A stretch of DNA of 20,085 nucleotides from Chara braunii (lineage: Eukaryota > Streptophyta > Charophyceae > Charales > Characeae). Every line of letters starts with the position of its first letter. The first letter of the stretch is position 1. The notes below the pieces were generated by a model that saw nothing but the letters and a program-made list of their open reading frames with translations, was not told the DNA's origin and did not search any database. Shown one piece after another: positions 17,777 through 20,085 of the stretch. The position numbers were made by a program, and so were the translations under genes. The stretch covers positions 92,233 through 112,317 of the forward strand of contig BFEA01000808.1 of NCBI GenBank assembly GCA_003427395.1. The letters run 5' to 3'.

Positions 17777-17895
17777 TATAAAGTCCTCGATTTCGTCTTT
17801 CGTGCATGTGGTGCGGTAGTGTCCTTCTCTCTTGCATTTCTTCCTCTCTTCCTCTCTTCCTCTCTTCCTGTCTCCCGTTCTCTCATCATTCTCGT
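17777..17895 (+). promoter_or_regulatory. Candidate core promoter: TATA box and pyrimidine patch
   Basis: TATAAAG at 17777-17783 is followed 40 to 110 bp later by a pyrimidine-rich tract of repeated TTCCTCTC (17838-17871). Plant core promoters often combine a TATA box with such a Y patch near the start site. With initiation near 17810, the leader to the first in-frame ATG would be about 220 nt. Confidence 0.5.
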
Positions 17896-18031
17896 TGTCA
17901 TGGTCGCTGTCATTCTTATCTGAGGTGTGGATGTGTACGTTGACCTCCGTGTCTGTGTTAGTTTGACGACGTGGAACTGTGTGCGCACGCTTGCCATCGC
18001 ATCGCTCAGCCTGAGGGTGCACTGCGGAAGC

Positions 18032-20008
18032 ATGCTGCCTAGGATGCTAGTAGCAACAGGCGCGGTTGGGCGGGGCAGCGGGGCAATTTGTCGAATTCCG
18101 ACGGCGCTCGGCGCGCAGAGGACGTCGAACCACGTGTCAACAGCCTGCGCGGCAGACTCCGAAAACGGTGCAAGAAGGACGTCTACAGATCGGGATTGCA
18201 TTCAGTCTGAGGGGCTCCACGGCGCTATCGCGACGTCAGCGCACGTGGCACTGCTGAGCGCAGTTCCTCCTCCTCCTCGGTGTCCGCCGCCGCCAACTTC
18301 ACCGCAGCGGCGCAAGGCGCAGAGCCACGTCCGCGCGTCGGTCGCACGCGCCTGGCTATGGTCGTCGTCTTCCAGCGGCGGTGTCCAGCAGTTGACCGGA
18401 AGTGAGCGCAGTCGGTTTGACCGCGCAGGTCATCTCCTGGGCTCGTCTTGCACCGCGAGTGCTACGCTCATCTTCGGGCCAGCGGCTGCGGCATGGTGCT
18501 GTCGGGATACGAGACGAACACATTTCCCACGCACTTTCATCGTCGGAACAGGTGGACATCTGCTGGTGTTGGGATCTGAGACGAGGAGCTTCGCCGCCTC
18601 TTCTTGTTCATCTTCTTCTTCTTCGTCTTCGTCTTCTTCGTTCGTCAACGCGTTGACTTCGGCATTCTCGGATTCCGCTGGTGGACGGGCGGCGCCGTGT
18701 CCACGTGGCGGGCGCTCGTGGAGTTTCTGGCGCTTGATTGGATCGGCAAAAGTCGAGCATCAGGGCCGGGATCCCAACAAGAAGAGAGTCAAAGCGGGCG
18801 GCGGGAAAGGTCCAGCGGAATCCGAGGAAGTCAAAGTCAACGCGTACGGCGGGAGCGGTTCTGGACAACCCGAGGACGTCAACGTCGAAGGCGACAGGTG
18901 TGTAGATCTGGGATTTGCCGAGGCGGCTGAGCGTGTTCACTCATTAGACGTCGCGATCCCGAGGGAAGAGGAGGTGGCAGCCCGGCTTGAGGAATCGAGG
19001 CCTCCGCGTGGGGTCGGGACTTGGACAAGCGAAGAAGAGTGGACGGTCGCAAGGGAAGCGTTGGTGAGTGAGCTCGACGGGGCGAAGGCTCCGCGTGACG
19101 AAGGGATCGGGACAAGAAACGAAGAACAGTCGAGAGAAGGGGAGGGAGCGGAAGGCGGGAAGGAAGAGGAGAAGGAGGAGGAGGAGGACGGAGGGGGGAG
19201 GGAGGGGCCTGTGGCTGGTGTGAGGTACGACCTTGAGCAGTTCGTTCAGGTCGGAGGTGAGGTCGTTGAGGAGGTACAGGAGGTCATTGCTTTCGAGATC
19301 CCGGCCGGGGGAGATATGACGGACCAGCAGCAGCACCAGCAGCAGCAGGAGGAGGAGGGGGGTAAGAGCAGCCATCGCCAGGCATTCGAGGACGATATGA
19401 GCGAGGCGTACGGCGAAGCGTACGCGACAAGGTCCGCTGACGAAGGGTTTGGAGAGAGGTATAGCGAGGCTGTGCTTTCGGGATCGGTGGAGCATCGGGA
19501 CGTCCCGATGAAGAAGGAGGAGCCTCCTCTAGATCTCGGACGTATAATGACTGATGACCGCGCGGGTCGGGATCGGGACGCCAGGCCGATGAAGAAGGAG
19601 GAGCCTCCGCTAGATCTCGGAGCTATGACGACCGAGCACACGGAGATCCTTGAGAGCGCTAGCAAGGACATTATGGGGGAGGAGGGCGGCGACGCGGCGG
19701 GCATGGGGGTGTCGTCCGCAGAGATTCCGCGGTCGCAATCGGGACCTGAAAAGAGCGGGCCTGGCGATCAGCAAGCCCCAGGAGGAGAGGGAGGCGGTGT
19801 GCCTCCAAGTGAACAGGGCAGAGAAGTCGCTCAAAAGGAGGTAGGAAGGAACATGCCACCGGAGTGTGCGTTCGTCGGTCCAACAACTGACGTGAAGGGA
19901 TGTGGTGAGGGGGAGGGGGAGGGGAAAGGGGGGGGGAAGCTCGCTCAGCAGGGCACAGACAGGGACAGCGAGAGGAACTTAGACCCGAGCGTAACGCCCC
20001 CACCATGA
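18032..20008 (+). CDS. Hypothetical disordered acidic protein with organelle-like N terminus
   Basis: The frame is open from before 17927 to TGA at 20006-20008. The first in-frame ATG is at 18032 and gives 658 residues; an upstream GTG at 17927 is not a credible eukaryotic start. Residues 1-41 (starting MLPRMLVATG) contain Arg and hydroxyl residues and no acidic residue, like a mitochondrial or plastid presequence. A Ser run lies at about 190-203, a Glu/Gly-rich stretch at about 367-392 and a Gln/His run at about 432-440. MKKEEPPLDLG occurs twice, at residues 493 and 520. The C-terminal half is hydrophilic and probably disordered, loosely reminiscent of stress-protectant (LEA-like) proteins, though I recognise no family. 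The long frame is aided by GC-rich sequence. A GGTGAGT at 19064 could be a real splice donor, so the exon structure is uncertain. Confidence 0.5.
   Translation: MLPRMLVATGAVGRGSGAICRIPTALGAQRTSNHVSTACAADSENGARRTSTDRDCIQSEGLHGAIATSAHVALLSAVPPPPRCPPPPTSPQRRKAQSHVRASVARAWLWSSSSSGGVQQLTGSERSRFDRAGHLLGSSCTASATLIFGPAAAAWCCRDTRRTHFPRTFIVGTGGHLLVLGSETRSFAASSCSSSSSSSSSSSFVNALTSAFSDSAGGRAAPCPRGGRSWSFWRLIGSAKVEHQGRDPNKKRVKAGGGKGPAESEEVKVNAYGGSGSGQPEDVNVEGDRCVDLGFAEAAERVHSLDVAIPREEEVAARLEESRPPRGVGTWTSEEEWTVAREALVSELDGAKAPRDEGIGTRNEEQSREGEGAEGGKEEEKEEEEDGGGREGPVAGVRYDLEQFVQVGGEVVEEVQEVIAFEIPAGGDMTDQQQHQQQQEEEGGKSSHRQAFEDDMSEAYGEAYATRSADEGFGERYSEAVLSGSVEHRDVPMKKEEPPLDLGRIMTDDRAGRDRDARPMKKEEPPLDLGAMTTEHTEILESASKDIMGEEGGDAAGMGVSSAEIPRSQSGPEKSGPGDQQAPGGEGGGVPPSEQGREVAQKEVGRNMPPECAFVGPTTDVKGCGEGEGEGKGGGKLAQQGTDRDSERNLDPSVTPPP
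19508..19624 (+). repeat. 36-bp near-identical direct repeat inside the ORF
   Basis: ATGAAGAAGGAGGAGCCTCC and the following CTAGATCTCGGA occur at 19508-19540 and 19589-19621 with one synonymous difference (CTC/CTA versus CGC/CTA context). The period is 81 bp, so the frame is kept. Homology extends a little upstream (ATCGGGACG). The repeat keeps the encoded MKKEEPPLDLG exact, which fits a translated sequence. Confidence 0.8.
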
Positions 20009-20020
20009 CTTGACACGTGT

Positions 20021-20085
<65 letters not shown>
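20009..20085. repeat. ABRE-like site and (CT)n microsatellite at window end
   Basis: Just after the stop codon comes GACACGTGTCC (20012-20022), a palindromic CACGTG core of ABRE/G-box type. A (CT)n run follows from about 20023 to the last base and continues beyond the window. No polyadenylation signal is visible. Confidence 0.85.

Noticed and set aside
17927-18031. Upstream extension of the terminal ORF from GTG
   Set aside because: GTG initiation is a bacterial convention; in a plant-like nuclear gene the first in-frame ATG at 18032 is preferred and the region reads as 5' leader.
18430-18940. Acidic and Arg-rich minus-strand frames opposite the terminal ORF
   Set aside because: Composition-driven complements of the Ser run and GC-rich coding strand; shorter than the plus frame and without a promoter.
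1-20085. tRNA and rRNA genes
   Set aside because: I looked for internal-promoter B-box-like and rRNA signatures by eye and found none; a covariance-model scan would be needed to exclude them fully.

Overview
The window looks like nuclear DNA from the green plant lineage. It holds five units of the plant-type telomere heptamer CCCTAAA, a chromodomain-type Ty3/gypsy retrotransposon with long LTRs, plant-like promoter features (TATA boxes, a pyrimidine patch) and abundant microsatellites. From memory, the pol sequence closely resembles elements that are very common in the charophyte alga Chara; I could not check this. There is no bacterial-style operon, rRNA, tRNA or CRISPR array. Almost everything is repeat-derived. 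Only one long reading frame, at the right end, is a serious host gene candidate.

Layout. 1-360: two foldback units with (GATT)n and (AATC)n arms around a 15-bp hairpin and a G-rich, quadruplex-prone loop. 361-2390: no recognisable gene. 2394-2740: five copies of a hairpin repeat with (CCCTAAA)5 embedded. 2741-4130: unassigned, with ATC and T/A simple repeats. 4177-4392: (GT)n, a third (CAAT)n tract and a pyrimidine tract. 4524-4599: six CCGCGG sites. 4613-6883: decayed pol of a chromovirus-like Ty3/gypsy element (end of RT, RNase H, integrase, chromodomain) ending at a polypurine tract. 6884-8452 and 8549-10116: two LTRs of about 1.57 kb, separated by only 96 bp of a second copy of the pol tail. 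10117-11233: unassigned, with an LTR-terminus-like motif and a very GC-rich part.

11234-13728: diverged, 5'-truncated copy of a second LTR-like family, holding a (GA)n run with an N and interrupted by an AT-rich foldback. 14015-17190: tandem array of a unit of about 155 bp, split by a 2,434-bp member of the same LTR-like family (14560-16993) that has TGTGAC...GTCACA ends and a 4- or 5-bp target-site duplication. 17221-17700: short repeats and two E2F-like sites. 17777-20008: TATA box, pyrimidine patch and an ORF of up to 658 codons from ATG for a disordered, acidic protein of unknown function with an organelle-type N terminus. 20023-20085: a (CT)n microsatellite running off the end.

The genes do not act together as a pathway. 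The window records layered transposition: array, then LTR insertion, then decay and duplication. I found no convincing new biochemical system. The best leads are the nested LTR-like family, the pol-LTR-tail-LTR arrangement, the telomere repeats inside hairpins, the tetranucleotide foldbacks and the terminal ORF.
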